Notes under the pieces: model-generated
Seen by the model: the letters and a program-made list of their open reading frames with translations, nothing else
Told to the model about the DNA's origin: nothing
Databases searched by the model: none
Source of the DNA: Gordonia iterans
GTDB taxonomy: Bacteria; Actinomycetota; Actinomycetes; Mycobacteriales; Mycobacteriaceae
Length of the DNA stretch: 64,000 bases
Assembly (NCBI RefSeq): GCF_002993285.1
Contig: NZ_CP027433.1
Span: 434,001 to 498,000, forward strand
Direction of reading: 5' to 3'
Shown: in pieces, positions 44,198-54,123 of the stretch
Numbering within the stretch: position 1 is the first letter of the stretch
Layout: each line of letters begins with the position of its first letter
Program-made: the position numbers and the translations under genes

Positions 44198-46229
44198 TCT
44201 GGATTCCGCGCCCGCGGCGACCGTAGAGCCGGCCGCCGATGCCGCCGCCGCTCCTCGGTGGTGGCGGGATCGCCGTCTGGCCGTGCCCGGACTGAGCTGG
44301 CTGATCGGCACCACGGTGGTGACGGTCTTCTTCGCGATCGGGGCCTGGCAGCGCCGGTGGATCGCTGACGACGGCCTGATCGTGCTGCGCACCGTCAAGA
44401 ATCTCTTCGCTGGGAACGGCCCGGTGTTCAACGCCGGCGAACGAGTGGAGGCCAACACCTCGACCGCGTGGACCTATGTGAACTGGTTCTGGGCGTGGGT
44501 CACCGGTGGACAGCTGGAGTACGTGGTGCTGTGGGTCGCGCTGGTCCACTCCGTGCTGGCCATCCCGATCGCCATGTACGGCACCGCGCGGCTCTACCGG
44601 CGTCGCTGGCTGCCGGCACCCGGCAAGAAGGCGCTCGGGATCACGTTGTTGCTGCCGCTCGGGTCGGTGGTCTACATCGCCCTCCCGCCGGCCCGCGACT
44701 TCGCCACCAGCGGCCTGGAGAACGGCCTGGTGATCTTCTGGATCGCCTGTCTCTGGTGTCTGTTCCTCGCGTGGGCACAGCGCGACCCCGAGCGCACCGA
44801 CGCGCGGGCGCGCGCCGCCTTTCTGTTCCTGGCGTTCTTCGCCGGTCTGGCGCCGCTGATCCGCCCGGAGATCACGCTCCTGGGTGCGCTGGTCTTGCTC
44901 GTTCTGTTCTGCGCCCCCATCGGGTGGAAGATGCGGGTGGCCATGGTGGCGGTCGCGGCGGTGCTGCCGGTGGGCTATCAGATCTTCCGGATGGGCTACT
45001 ATGCCATCCTGGTGCCGAACCCGGCGATCGCCAAGGATGCGAGCGGGTCCAAGTGGGATCAGGGCTATGTCTATCTGACCAACCTGTTCTCGCCGTACCT
45101 CCTGCTGATTCCGGTGATCCTGGCGATCCTGGTCGGCATCGTGCTGGTGCTCACCCGGCCGCGGGGTTCGACGCCCGAGGAGATCGATCCCCACGATCAC
45201 GTCGCCGACGACCTCCCGGACATTCTCGATCCAGTCGGCGAGTACAAGCGCAGCCACGCCGAGCGCTGGGTGGACTTCCAGGCGCGGCTGCAACAGCCGT
45301 CGACTGTGGTGACCACCGTGCTGCTGGCGGGCATCCTGCTGACCCTGTACTGGACCCGGCAGGGCGGAGACTTCATGCACGGCCGGGTTCTGCTGGCCCC
45401 GCTGTTCATTCTGCTGCTGCCGGTGATGGCGGTGCCGGCGACGTTCCCGGCGACGGCCCGGAGCGCACTCTCCCGCTGGCGGCTGGCCGCCGCGGGCTTC
45501 ATCGTTCTGGTGGTCGGCGGCACCGCCTGGTGGGGTGCGGCGATCTCTCAGGAAGTGGTTGCGGCTTCGCCGATGGACATCGGCCGGGAGGGCATCGTCG
45601 ACGAGCGGCGGTTCTACGTCGCGAACATGGGCAATCCGAACCCGATCACCGCGGAGGACTACCTGGACTATCCGCGCATGCGGGCGATGGTGGAGACGCT
45701 CGAAGAGGTACGCGACACCGGCGGGATCGTGCTGCCGTCGGGCAGTTACGATCACTGGTTCGTCGCGCAGCTCCGCAAGAACCTTCCCGAGGACATGCAG
45801 GGGCAGACCACGCTGTACTTCCTGAACCTCGGTATGACCGGCATGCTCGCTCCGCTGGACGTGCGGGTGGTGGATCAGATGGGCCTGGCCTACCCGCTCG
45901 CGGCGCACACAGACCGGCTGCAGGACGGCAGGATCGGTCACGACAAGAATCTGCCGACGGCGTGGGTGATCGCCGAATCCGGCGGCGTGGCCGGTGGCCG
46001 CGGACTGCCCGGATTCATCCAGACGATCGACGTGCGGCGGGCGAACGTCGCGCTCACCTGTCCGGACACCCAGGACCGGTTCGTCTCGTATAAGGGGACG
46101 TGGTCGTTCGGCCGGTTCGCCCGCAATCTCCGGGACGCCGTGGGCTTCAACGGCTACCGGATCGTCCGGCAGCCGGAGTACGAGATCCTGCGGTGTGGGC
46201 TGGAACCGGTGCCCGAGCCGTCGCGTTGA
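44184..46229 (+). CDS. aftB: terminal beta-1,2-arabinofuranosyltransferase AftB
   Basis: This 681-aa GT-C enzyme has about ten membrane helices and a C-terminal periplasmic domain. The first periplasmic loop carries the GT-C acidic pair in IADDGLIVLRTVKN (D62, D63). It adds the terminal beta-1,2-arabinofuranose of arabinogalactan (and lipoarabinomannan) from DPA. The C-terminal domain (from about 470) has DIGREGIVDERRFYVANMGNP and LPTAWVIAESG. ATG at 44184 is the start, inside the ubiA end. Order matches Rv3805c. Confidence 0.94.
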   Translation: MSRRDLDSAPAATVEPAADAAAAPRWWRDRRLAVPGLSWLIGTTVVTVFFAIGAWQRRWIADDGLIVLRTVKNLFAGNGPVFNAGERVEANTSTAWTYVNWFWAWVTGGQLEYVVLWVALVHSVLAIPIAMYGTARLYRRRWLPAPGKKALGITLLLPLGSVVYIALPPARDFATSGLENGLVIFWIACLWCLFLAWAQRDPERTDARARAAFLFLAFFAGLAPLIRPEITLLGALVLLVLFCAPIGWKMRVAMVAVAAVLPVGYQIFRMGYYAILVPNPAIAKDASGSKWDQGYVYLTNLFSPYLLLIPVILAILVGIVLVLTRPRGSTPEEIDPHDHVADDLPDILDPVGEYKRSHAERWVDFQARLQQPSTVVTTVLLAGILLTLYWTRQGGDFMHGRVLLAPLFILLLPVMAVPATFPATARSALSRWRLAAAGFIVLVVGGTAWWGAAISQEVVAASPMDIGREGIVDERRFYVANMGNPNPITAEDYLDYPRMRAMVETLEEVRDTGGIVLPSGSYDHWFVAQLRKNLPEDMQGQTTLYFLNLGMTGMLAPLDVRVVDQMGLAYPLAAHTDRLQDGRIGHDKNLPTAWVIAESGGVAGGRGLPGFIQTIDVRRANVALTCPDTQDRFVSYKGTWSFGRFARNLRDAVGFNGYRIVRQPEYEILRCGLEPVPEPSR

Positions 46230-46594
46230 CCGGGCATGTTCCCGGCAGATGCCGCGAGGAACCGGTCTTATCGGGCGAACAGGACGTCGCGTGACGGCCG
46301 TCACGAATGGAAATATTGGTCTCGGAACGGTAACGTCTCCGCGCGACAGCCCGATGGTATCGATGAAGAGTCGCTGTACGGACTTGCGCCGTACGGTGCT
46401 CGACGCTGAGATGCCAGTAGCGACACTGTGATCGCCGTCACAGTTTTGGAACCGCGCACGAGGTCCGGATAGGCTAGCCGAATCGGATACGGGTGTGACG
46501 TGAGTTCTGTTGCGAGGCAGCTGGCACGGACGAGTCGGCCGTGATGAGCCTGAGAAGGTTCTGATGGCTGGATAAGCGAAGGAAGAGAGCAGTA
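46230..46594. other. 365-base intergenic region before mycolyltransferase genes
   Basis: No gene or repeat is supported here. It must contain the promoter of the first mycolyltransferase. GAAGGAAGAG just before 46595 is the ribosome site. I could not assign promoter boxes. Confidence 0.5.
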
Positions 46595-47593
46595 ATGCGC
46601 TTTGGTAAGAAGAAGCCCGGCGGGCGCCGGCTGACAGCGATCGCGGTCGCTGCGGCGACCACGATGGGCCTCCTGGGCACCGCGATCGGTGTGGGCGCAG
46701 CTGACGCCAACCCGAACCGGTTCTACAAGGAGTTCCGCGTCAACTCGTGCGGCATGCCGACCGGCAATCCGCTGGGCGCCTACAACCCGAACGGCACCGT
46801 CAAGGTGCAGTCCTGGTTCAAGCCGGGCAACACCCGCACCGTCATCCTGCTCGACGGCATGCGTGCCCAGTACGACCGCAGCGGCTGGGCCATCAACACC
46901 AATGCGCGCAACCTGGTGAACCAGGGCGTCAACGTCGTGATGCCGGTCGGCGGCCCGGCCAGCTTCTACACCAACTGGGACGCCCCCTCGAACTTCAACG
47001 GGCAGAAGACCCGGTACCGCTGGGCCTGTGTCCTGAACGACCGCCTCGTCCCGGCACTGCGGGCCCGCGGTTACAAGGGCAAGGGCGGCAAGTACGCCAT
47101 CATGGGCCTCTCGTCCGGCGGCAACGCCGCGCTCACCAATGCCGCGCAGAACCGCAGCAAGTACTACGCCGCCGCCTCGCTCTCGGGCTACAACTTCCTG
47201 AGCGCACCCGGCATGCGCACCATGTTGCGGGTCGCCATGCTCGACGTGGCGCCGGCGCCGTGGAACATCGACGCGATGTGGGGTCCGCCGTGGAGTCCGC
47301 GCTGGACCCAGAACGACCCGGCGATGCTGATCAACCGCATGCACGGCCTCAAGCTCTACATCGGCTCGGGCAACGGCTTCTTCGGCCGCTACAACTACCC
47401 GCAGAACATCGGTGACGACCTCCTGAAGGGCACGCCTCTGGAGATGCTCGCCCTCACTCAGACCGCGGCCTTCGAGGCCAGCGCGCGGCTCCAGGGTCTG
47501 AACCCGATGAGCTACTACGCCAACGGCACCCACGCCTGGGGCTACTGGCAGGACATGCTCTGGAACGCGAAGAACCGCGGCTTCTTCCGCTGA
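46595..47593 (+). CDS. antigen-85-type mycolyltransferase
   Basis: This 332-aa secreted esterase-fold enzyme has a signal peptide (GGRRLTAIAVAAATTMGLLGTAIGVGAADA). The mature part has the Ag85 pattern VILLDGMRAQYDRSGWAINT, VNVVMPVGGPASFYTNW, nucleophile S173 in GLSSGGNAAL, and ANGTHAWGYWQDML with the catalytic His. It transfers mycolate between trehalose monomycolates and to arabinogalactan outside the membrane. Ag85 normally has GLSMSG; the Ser-Gly change after the nucleophile is mild. It matches the fbpA position; which paralogue is not decided. A terminator follows. Confidence 0.93.
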   Translation: MRFGKKKPGGRRLTAIAVAAATTMGLLGTAIGVGAADANPNRFYKEFRVNSCGMPTGNPLGAYNPNGTVKVQSWFKPGNTRTVILLDGMRAQYDRSGWAINTNARNLVNQGVNVVMPVGGPASFYTNWDAPSNFNGQKTRYRWACVLNDRLVPALRARGYKGKGGKYAIMGLSSGGNAALTNAAQNRSKYYAAASLSGYNFLSAPGMRTMLRVAMLDVAPAPWNIDAMWGPPWSPRWTQNDPAMLINRMHGLKLYIGSGNGFFGRYNYPQNIGDDLLKGTPLEMLALTQTAAFEASARLQGLNPMSYYANGTHAWGYWQDMLWNAKNRGFFR

Positions 47594-47664
47594 TCGGTGT
47601 GACGTGGCTATGAAACTTTAGTCACACAATTCACACGCGTCACAGCGTGGCGCACAGACATCGG

Positions 47665-47698
47665 AGCGCCCCACGTGTAAGAACACACGTGGGGCGCT
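47665..47698 (+). terminator. terminator after first mycolyltransferase gene
   Basis: Perfect 14-bp arms (47665-47678 and 47685-47698, core GCGCCCCACGTGT) enclose the six-base loop AAGAAC. It lies 72 bases after the stop and separates the two mycolyltransferase genes. Confidence 0.8.
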
Positions 47699-47755
47699 TC
47701 GCATCTCTGCGCGACGCCCGTCGGGTCGGGGACTTTGGACGAAGGAGCACGGAAC

Positions 47756-49192
47756 GTGACGCAGTGGAGTTGGAGGATGCGCCAGGGACGCGCGCAGCAG
47801 CAGGACCGGTCTGCTCGTCGCCGTCTTCGAGCCGGTGCCGTCGTTGCCGCGCTGACGCTCACTCTCATCGCACCGCTCGCCGGCACCGCGGTCGCCGAGC
47901 CGGCACCGGCCGCCCCGGCTCCCGGTGCGCCGCCGGCCGCCGACCGCCCGGAGGCCCCGGCCGCGCCCGCACCGGCCGTCCGGGTGACTCGCACGCACTG
48001 GTACACCGATCGGCGGGTCGCGCTCTGGGTGTACTCGCCGGCCATGAAGACCGAGATCCAGGTCCAGCTGCTGCTGGCCCGGGACTGGTGGTACAAGTCG
48101 ACCGCCAAGTTCCCGCAGCTGCTCACGTTGGACGGCCTGCGCGCCCAGGATGACCAGAGCGGCTGGATCCTGAACACCGACATCGAGCGCTTCTATCAGG
48201 ACAAGAACGTCAACGTGGTGCTGCCTGTCGGCGGCGAGTCCAGCTTCTACACCGACTGGAAGCAGCCCGATCGCGGGAAGAACTACCAGTGGGAGACGTT
48301 CCTCATCAAGGAACTGCCGCCGATCCTGCAGGATCAGTGGCGCTCGACAGACGTCCGCGGAGTCCAAGGGCTCTCGATGGGCGGGACCGCCGCGATGATG
48401 CTCGCCGCCCGCAACCCCGGCTTCTTCAAGTTCGCCGCGTCGTACTCGGGAATTCTCCAACTCACCTCGTACGGCATGCCGCAGGCCATCCAGTTCGCGC
48501 TGCGCGACGGGGGCGGCTACGACTCGATGAAGATGTTCGGCGCGCCCAGTGACCCGGCGTGGGCCGAGCACGATCCCTACGTGCTCGCCGACCGTCTGCA
48601 GGGCACGAGTCTCTACATCTCGTCCGGAAACGGCGTCGTCGGGCCACACGACAGTCCAAGTGACATCCCGCTGCTGGCCACCAACTACTCCGGCGTCGGC
48701 CTGGAGGCGCTGTCGCGGACTACCAGCCAGCAGTTCGCGAGCAAGCTCAACGCTGAGGGCATCCCCGCCCAGGCCGTGTACCGCCCGTCCGGCACGCACA
48801 CCTGGCCGTACTGGCAGTTCGAGATGAAGCAGGCGTGGCCGCAGGCCGCCAGCGCCCTCGGTCTGGCGGGCGACCGAGTCGCCTGCAAGGTCGGACCGGC
48901 GTTCAAGAAGGCGAAGCAACTGCGCAGCCTCGGCGGCTGCCTGACGCCGCAGTACGCGGTACCCGGCGGACACGCCCAGGACTTCCGCAACGGTCGGATC
49001 TTCACCGGACCGAAGGGGCCGAAGGTGGTCTCCGGCGCGATCGGCGGCGCGTACGTGCCGAACTTCCATCGCCTCGGTCTGCCCACCAGTGACGAGCTCA
49101 CCAGTCGAGACGGAAAGGTGAAGTACAACACCTTCGAGCGCGGCCGGATCAACTGGACGCCGCGGGGCGGGGCGCGGGTCGTCGCGCGGTAA
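47756..49192 (+). CDS. antigen-85-type mycolyltransferase with LGFP-type C terminus
   Basis: This 478-aa protein has a signal peptide, a Pro/Ala-rich linker (to about residue 78) and an Ag85-type domain. Key parts are LLTLDGLRAQDDQSGWILNT, VNVVLPVGGESSFYTDW, nucleophile S207 in QGLSMGGTAAM, and PSGTHTWPYWQFEM. The last 100 residues resemble LGFP wall-anchoring repeats (NGRIFTGPKGPKVVSGAIGG and FHRLGLPTSDEL), as in Cmt1/Csp1-like mycolyltransferases. The GTG start at 47756 has AAGGAG eight bases upstream. The C terminus probably holds it in the wall. Confidence 0.93.
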   Translation: MTQWSWRMRQGRAQQQDRSARRRLRAGAVVAALTLTLIAPLAGTAVAEPAPAAPAPGAPPAADRPEAPAAPAPAVRVTRTHWYTDRRVALWVYSPAMKTEIQVQLLLARDWWYKSTAKFPQLLTLDGLRAQDDQSGWILNTDIERFYQDKNVNVVLPVGGESSFYTDWKQPDRGKNYQWETFLIKELPPILQDQWRSTDVRGVQGLSMGGTAAMMLAARNPGFFKFAASYSGILQLTSYGMPQAIQFALRDGGGYDSMKMFGAPSDPAWAEHDPYVLADRLQGTSLYISSGNGVVGPHDSPSDIPLLATNYSGVGLEALSRTTSQQFASKLNAEGIPAQAVYRPSGTHTWPYWQFEMKQAWPQAASALGLAGDRVACKVGPAFKKAKQLRSLGGCLTPQYAVPGGHAQDFRNGRIFTGPKGPKVVSGAIGGAYVPNFHRLGLPTSDELTSRDGKVKYNTFERGRINWTPRGGARVVAR

Positions 49193-49283
49193 TTGATAAT
49201 CCCCTGAGTATCTGCCGTGTTTATGCAGGTGAATACCCGCCTGCGGTACGGAATCGCCAGAATCGGAAGGTAGCCTGAAGACC

Positions 49284-49823
49284 ATGACTGGCAAGATCTC
49301 CCGCGGCCTCATCGTGCTCACCGCGACCGCGGCCGCTGCGCTCGCGCTCTGCGCGTGCGGCGACTCGTCCACGGCGAGCGCTCCGCTCACGCAGGACGTC
49401 ACCACCACGAGCATGTCCGGCAGCGCGCCGACTGATCCCTCGGCCGAGGCCGAGGCGTCGAGCCAGGCTGCGGCGGGTGCATCGGAGGCCACCAAGACTC
49501 TCCCGGCCACCAAGCCGCAGTCGTCGACCAAGGTGCCCGGCAACTTCCCGGGCTCGCGCCAGGGCAGCCCCCAGCTCACCGGCAAGGACAAGGCCTACCT
49601 CGATCAGCTGAAGAAGGACCAGGTCTCGTTCCTGGGCGACGACGAGAACCACATCGCGCTCACCTGGGGCCACTACGTCTGCAGCGAGAAGCAGAAGAAG
49701 ACCGATCCGGCGATGATCAAGACCTATGTGCGCGCCGGCCTGGGACCGGCCACCAAGAGCGAGAACGAGGCGGGCAGCAAGGCCGACAAGCTGATCTCCG
49801 CCGCCGAGAAGAACCTCTGCTAG
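49284..49823 (+). CDS. DUF732-type lipoprotein
   Basis: This 179-aa protein has a lipoprotein signal ending ALALCAC, then a Ser/Thr/Ala-rich stretch (about 27-95). The C-terminal domain DKAYLDQLKKDQVSFLGDDENHIALTWGHYVCSEKQ with two Cys is typical of small actinobacterial DUF732 proteins. Function unknown. It lies 16 bases before the cutinase-type gene and is probably co-transcribed. Confidence 0.82.
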   Translation: MTGKISRGLIVLTATAAAALALCACGDSSTASAPLTQDVTTTSMSGSAPTDPSAEAEASSQAAAGASEATKTLPATKPQSSTKVPGNFPGSRQGSPQLTGKDKAYLDQLKKDQVSFLGDDENHIALTWGHYVCSEKQKKTDPAMIKTYVRAGLGPATKSENEAGSKADKLISAAEKNLC

Positions 49824-49839
49824 TAAGGACGACCCACCT

Positions 49840-50805
49840 GTGAAACGCCACTTCCGCAAGGTGGCGTTCGGTTTCGGGTTCCTGGCGCTTGTCGCCCTGA
49901 TCCTGGTGGTCGTTCTGATCATCCAATTCCTGAAGCCGACGCCGCCCCCGCCCGGCCCGCCCAGCAGCCCGCCGGTGCCCACTGAGCGGCCCGAGGCCCA
50001 GCCCGCCGACTGCCCCGACGTCCTCGTCGTCTCGATTCCCGGCACCTGGGAGTCCAAGGCGAACGACGACCCCTACCGGCCGACCGCCAACTCGCGCTCG
50101 CTGATGCTGCGCATCACCAAGGCGCTCCAGAGCAAGTTCCCGCGTTCGCGCGCCGAGGTCTACACCGTCCCGTACGTGGCACAGTTCCGGAATCCGACGG
50201 TTCTGAACGACCGCCAGCGCGACTACAACGACTCCCGCGCGCAGGGGACCCGCCGCACCAACGCCAAGATCGCGAAGACCCACGAGCGTTGCCCGCTGAC
50301 CAGCTACATCCTGATGGGCTTCTCGCAGGGTGCCGTGATCGCCGGTGACGTAGCCAGCGACATCGGCAACGACCGCGGTCCGATCCCGGCCGCCGATCAG
50401 GACCTGGTCCTGGGAGTCGGCCTGATCGCCGACGGCCGCCGGCAAGCCGGTCAGCAGCACGACGTCGGACCGAGTCCGGCGGGTGTGGGTGCGGAGATCG
50501 CGCTGTCCGGGTTCAGTTCGCTGGTGCCCGGGATCACGATGACCGGGCCGCGCACCGGGGGCTTCGGCCAGTTGCAGGACCGCACCTACAGTCTCTGCGC
50601 GCCGGGCGACCTGATCTGTGATTCGCCGACGGTGTCGAACGGGCTCGGCGCCATCGGCCGGCTCGCCGGCGCGGTGAACAATCCGGTGCACGCGATGTAC
50701 GCCACGAAGCGGTACTGGGAGACCGGCGGTCAGAGCGCCACGCAATGGATGTACGCCTGGTCGGTGCGGCTGATCGAGGATGCGCCGCACCCGGAACACA
50801 CGTGA
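49840..50805 (+). CDS. cutinase-family hydrolase, Rv3802c-like
   Basis: This 321-aa protein has one N-terminal membrane helix (about 8-31), a Pro-rich linker and a cutinase-fold domain. The nucleophile is S162 in MGFSQGAVIAGD, the acid lies in PGDLICDSP and the His in NNPVHAMY. Position between the mycolyltransferases and fadD32 matches Rv3802c, an essential cell-envelope phospholipase/thioesterase linked to mycolate metabolism. The start is GTG at 49840. Confidence 0.92.
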   Translation: MKRHFRKVAFGFGFLALVALILVVVLIIQFLKPTPPPPGPPSSPPVPTERPEAQPADCPDVLVVSIPGTWESKANDDPYRPTANSRSLMLRITKALQSKFPRSRAEVYTVPYVAQFRNPTVLNDRQRDYNDSRAQGTRRTNAKIAKTHERCPLTSYILMGFSQGAVIAGDVASDIGNDRGPIPAADQDLVLGVGLIADGRRQAGQQHDVGPSPAGVGAEIALSGFSSLVPGITMTGPRTGGFGQLQDRTYSLCAPGDLICDSPTVSNGLGAIGRLAGAVNNPVHAMYATKRYWETGGQSATQWMYAWSVRLIEDAPHPEHT

Positions 50806-50908
50806 CGCTTTGAGCTGAGCTCACCTGCTGCGTTAACCTTTTCGTGACCTTGCGGTGTCCCTCGTCCAGACGACGGAGCCCGCACGCCGAAGCACAAGGA
50901 GATTGTCG

Positions 50909-51955
50909 GTGACCTCAGCCCAGCACGCGGAGGGCCGCCACCCGGCGACGGACGCCGAGCGGGCGGCCCGACCGCCCGCCGGGGGCCTGCGCGCGTTCCG
51001 GTTCGGCGCCGGAGGCGAGGGGAACAAGGACGAGGGCGGCGCCCGCCGATTCATCAAGCTCGCGCAGACCGCCGAGGAGTACGGCTTCGACACCTTCGCG
51101 GTGCCCGACCATCTCGGCAACCAGGTCGGGCCGCTGGCCGCGCTCGGCGCTCTCTCGCAGGCCACCGATCGGATCCGGCTGGCCACGTCGGTCCTGGCCA
51201 ACGGCTTCCGCCACCCCGCCATCCTGGCCAAGGAGGCCACCACCATCGACGTCCTGTCCCGCGGCCGCCTGGAGCTGGGCATCGGGGCGGGCTGGCTCAA
51301 GGACGAGTTCGACAAGGCGGGGCTGGAGTTCGGCACGCCGGGCGAGCGCATCCGCAAGCTCGACGAGGCGCTGACCGTCCTGGATCGCCTGATGCGCGGT
51401 GAGACCGTCGACTTCGACGGCGAGTTCTACCAGATCAAGGGCCTGGAAGGGTCCCCGCGCCCGCGGCAGGGACCGCGTCCGCCGATCGCGGTCGGCGGCG
51501 GCGGTCCCAGAATGCTGGCGCTGGCCGCCAAGCACGCCGACATCATCTCGGTGGCGACCGGCTCCACGCCCGACGGGAAGCTGCGCCTCTCGGACATGAC
51601 GATGGAGAAGACGATCGAGCGCGTCGCCCGGATCCGGGAGGCCGCCGGCGACCGTTTCGACCAGATCGAGCTCAACTGGACCATCGCCACCATCGTCGTC
51701 ACCGACGACCGGGTCGCCACCGCGGAGATGGCGCTCAAGGCCCTCGACTCGGGGTATCCGCCCAACATCGCGCGGGACGTCGACCTGACCGTCGACGACA
51801 TTCTCTCCTCGCCGTACCTGGCCTTCGGGACCTTCGAGGAGATCGCCGAACAGATCCGCGAGGTACGGCGCCGGACCACGATGAGCTACGTCGGAGTGTT
51901 CCCGACGCAGATGGATGCGTTCGCACCCGTCATCCCGCTCTTGCGGGAGGAGTAG
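50909..51955 (+). CDS. LLM-class F420-dependent oxidoreductase
   Basis: This 348-aa luciferase-like TIM barrel has FIKLAQTAEEYGFDTFAVPDHLG, LATSVLANGFRHPAILAKEATTIDVLSRGR, LGIGAGWLKDEFDKAG and PPIAVGGGGPRMLALAAKHADI, as in the TIGR03621 group of mycobacterial F420 enzymes. It reduces or oxidises an unknown substrate using F420. GTG at 50909 has AAGGAGA upstream; a longer frame to 50855 lacks this. It is an insertion relative to the M. tuberculosis order. Confidence 0.88.
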   Translation: MTSAQHAEGRHPATDAERAARPPAGGLRAFRFGAGGEGNKDEGGARRFIKLAQTAEEYGFDTFAVPDHLGNQVGPLAALGALSQATDRIRLATSVLANGFRHPAILAKEATTIDVLSRGRLELGIGAGWLKDEFDKAGLEFGTPGERIRKLDEALTVLDRLMRGETVDFDGEFYQIKGLEGSPRPRQGPRPPIAVGGGGPRMLALAAKHADIISVATGSTPDGKLRLSDMTMEKTIERVARIREAAGDRFDQIELNWTIATIVVTDDRVATAEMALKALDSGYPPNIARDVDLTVDDILSSPYLAFGTFEEIAEQIREVRRRTTMSYVGVFPTQMDAFAPVIPLLREE

Positions 51956-52104
51956 AATCAGACCGGTTTTGCGCACCCAGGTCCGGTGAGTGAGAAGCAC
52001 CGGACGTGGATATGACAGGGCGCCGACGCTGCGGGGCGGCTGGGCGGTGCCGACACTGTGACGACAGAAGAGAGTCGCGATCACTCGCGACGAGGAGTTA
52101 TTCA

Positions 52105-54006
52105 ATGCTGAAGACCGAGTTCGAGCAGTTCCTCGACGAAGACGGCAACCTCCGGTTCACCGAGGACGCCACGCTCGTCGATTACGTCGAACGCAACGTG
52201 CGGGAGCAGGCAGACACGCTCGCGTACCGGTACATCGACTACAGCCGGGAGCGAGACGGCGAGCGGATAGATCTGACCTGGGCCCAGTTCGGCAAGCGCC
52301 TGCGGGCGGTGGCCGCGCGCCTGCAGCAGGTGACCAAGCACGGCGACCGGGTGGCGATCCTCGCGCCGCAGTCGCTCGAGTACGTCATCGGCTTCTTCGC
52401 CTCGATGTACGCCTCCAACATCGCGGTGCCGCTGTTCAGCCCCGACGAGCCCGGCCACCACGATCGGCTGCACGCGGTCCTGGCCGACTGTGAGCCGACC
52501 GCGATCCTGACGTCCACCAAGTCCGCCGAAGCGGTGCGCGACTTCTTCTCCGATCGGCCGGCCAAGGAACGCCCCCGCGTCATCGCTGTCGACGCCGTGC
52601 CCGACTCGGTGGGCGAGACCTGGGTGCCGCCGGTCGCCGGCGAGGATCACAACCGCGACACCGTGGCTTACCTGCAGTACACCTCCGGCTCCACCCGGGT
52701 GCCGGCCGGCGTGGAGATCACCTATGAGGCGGTGGCTGCGAACGTCCTGCAGATCTACGACTGCATCGAGATCGATCGCAACGCCCGCGGCGTCACCTGG
52801 CTGCCGATGTTCCACGACATGGGGCTGCTGACGGTGATCCTGCCCGCGCTGGGCGGCCGCTACATCACGATCATGAGCCCGATGGCGTTCGTGCGCCGCC
52901 CGGGCCGCTGGATCCGGGAGCTCGCCGCCGACGACGATCACGCGCCGACCTTCGCCGCCGCTCCCAACTTCGCCTACGAGCACGCCGCGGCCCGCGGTCT
53001 GCCGAAGGAGGGCGAGGATCTCGACCTGTCCAACGTGATCGGTCTGATCAACGGTTCCGAGCCGGTCACCGTCAGCTCGATGCGCAAGTTCAACGATGCT
53101 TTCGCGCCGTACGGACTCTCGCCGAAGGCCATCAAGCCCTGCTACGGGATGGCCGAGGCGACCTTGTTCGTCTCTGCGACGCAGCGTGACAACGCCGCCA
53201 AGATCTCCTACGTCGACCGCGACAAGCTGAACGCGGGCTACTTCTCTCCGGTGGAGGAGGGATCGGAGAACTCGGTCGCGCAGGTGTCCTGCGGCCAGGT
53301 CGCCGTCAGCCAGTGGGCCGCCATCGTCGATCCGGAGACCGGTACCGAACTCGAGGACGGCCGGGTCGGCGAGATCTGGCTGCACGGCCTGAACATCGGC
53401 AAGGGCTACTGGAACAAGGACGACGAGACCGAGGCGACCTTCCACAACAAGCTCGCTCATCCGCTGGCCGAGGGCAGCCATGCCGCAGGCGCCCCGGAGA
53501 ACTGCGATTGGATGTCCACCGGGGACTTCGGCGTCTTCTACGACGGCGAGTTGTACATCACCGGCCGGGTGAAGGATCTGGTGATCGTCGACGGTCGCAA
53601 CCACTACCCGCAAGACCTGGAGAGCAGCGCGGAGGAGGCGAGCGAAGCGATCCGCCCGGGCTTCGTCGCCGCGTTCGCGGTGCCGGCCAACCAGCTGCCG
53701 GCGGAGGTGTTCGCCGGCGGTTTCTCCGGGCTCACCTTCGACGCCGACGACGCATCCGAGCAGCTCGTGATCGTCGCCGAACGCCCCGGCAAGAAAGCCG
53801 ACCCGCAGGAGGTCGCCGATGCGGTGCGGGCCACCATCGCCGGTCGCCACGGAGTGATGGTCCGCGACGTGCTGCTGGTCCCGAACGGGTCCATTCCGCG
53901 TACCTCCAGCGGCAAGATCGCTCGCCGCGCCACGAAGGCCGCCTACATCGACGGCACGCTGCGGGGCGGGTATCAGCAGACCGCGTTCCCGGACGCCGGC
54001 GACTAG
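52105..54006 (+). CDS. fadD32: long-chain fatty-acid--AMP ligase FadD32
   Basis: This 633-aa adenylate-forming enzyme activates the meromycolic acid as acyl-AMP and loads it on the N-terminal ACP of Pks13. Motifs are YLQYTSGSTRVPAGVEIT (P-loop-like), WLPMFHDMGLL, CYGMAEATLF, WMSTGDFGVFYDGELYITGRVKDLVIVDGRNHYPQD and the C-terminal SGKIAR Lys. The FAAL-type insertion is consistent with AMP-ester rather than CoA formation. The start is ATG at 52105 with GAGGAG upstream. Pks13 follows after a hairpin. Confidence 0.97.
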   Translation: MLKTEFEQFLDEDGNLRFTEDATLVDYVERNVREQADTLAYRYIDYSRERDGERIDLTWAQFGKRLRAVAARLQQVTKHGDRVAILAPQSLEYVIGFFASMYASNIAVPLFSPDEPGHHDRLHAVLADCEPTAILTSTKSAEAVRDFFSDRPAKERPRVIAVDAVPDSVGETWVPPVAGEDHNRDTVAYLQYTSGSTRVPAGVEITYEAVAANVLQIYDCIEIDRNARGVTWLPMFHDMGLLTVILPALGGRYITIMSPMAFVRRPGRWIRELAADDDHAPTFAAAPNFAYEHAAARGLPKEGEDLDLSNVIGLINGSEPVTVSSMRKFNDAFAPYGLSPKAIKPCYGMAEATLFVSATQRDNAAKISYVDRDKLNAGYFSPVEEGSENSVAQVSCGQVAVSQWAAIVDPETGTELEDGRVGEIWLHGLNIGKGYWNKDDETEATFHNKLAHPLAEGSHAAGAPENCDWMSTGDFGVFYDGELYITGRVKDLVIVDGRNHYPQDLESSAEEASEAIRPGFVAAFAVPANQLPAEVFAGGFSGLTFDADDASEQLVIVAERPGKKADPQEVADAVRATIAGRHGVMVRDVLLVPNGSIPRTSSGKIARRATKAAYIDGTLRGGYQQTAFPDAGD

Positions 54007-54051
54007 AGACCCGGATCCGAGCAACCGAAACCGTGAACCACGCCGCCGACG

Positions 54052-54078
54052 GCCCGGTATGTCCTCGACATACCGGGC
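54052..54078 (+). terminator. hairpin between fadD32 and pks13
   Basis: GCCCGGTATGTC (54052-54063) and GACATACCGGGC (54067-54078) form a perfect 12-bp stem with a 3-base loop. No T tract follows, so it may be a partial terminator or an mRNA-stability element between two genes that must act together. Confidence 0.55.
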
Positions 54079-54123
54079 TCGACGCGTACCGACCCATCGA
54101 CGAGATCTCCTAGGCTGTAGACG

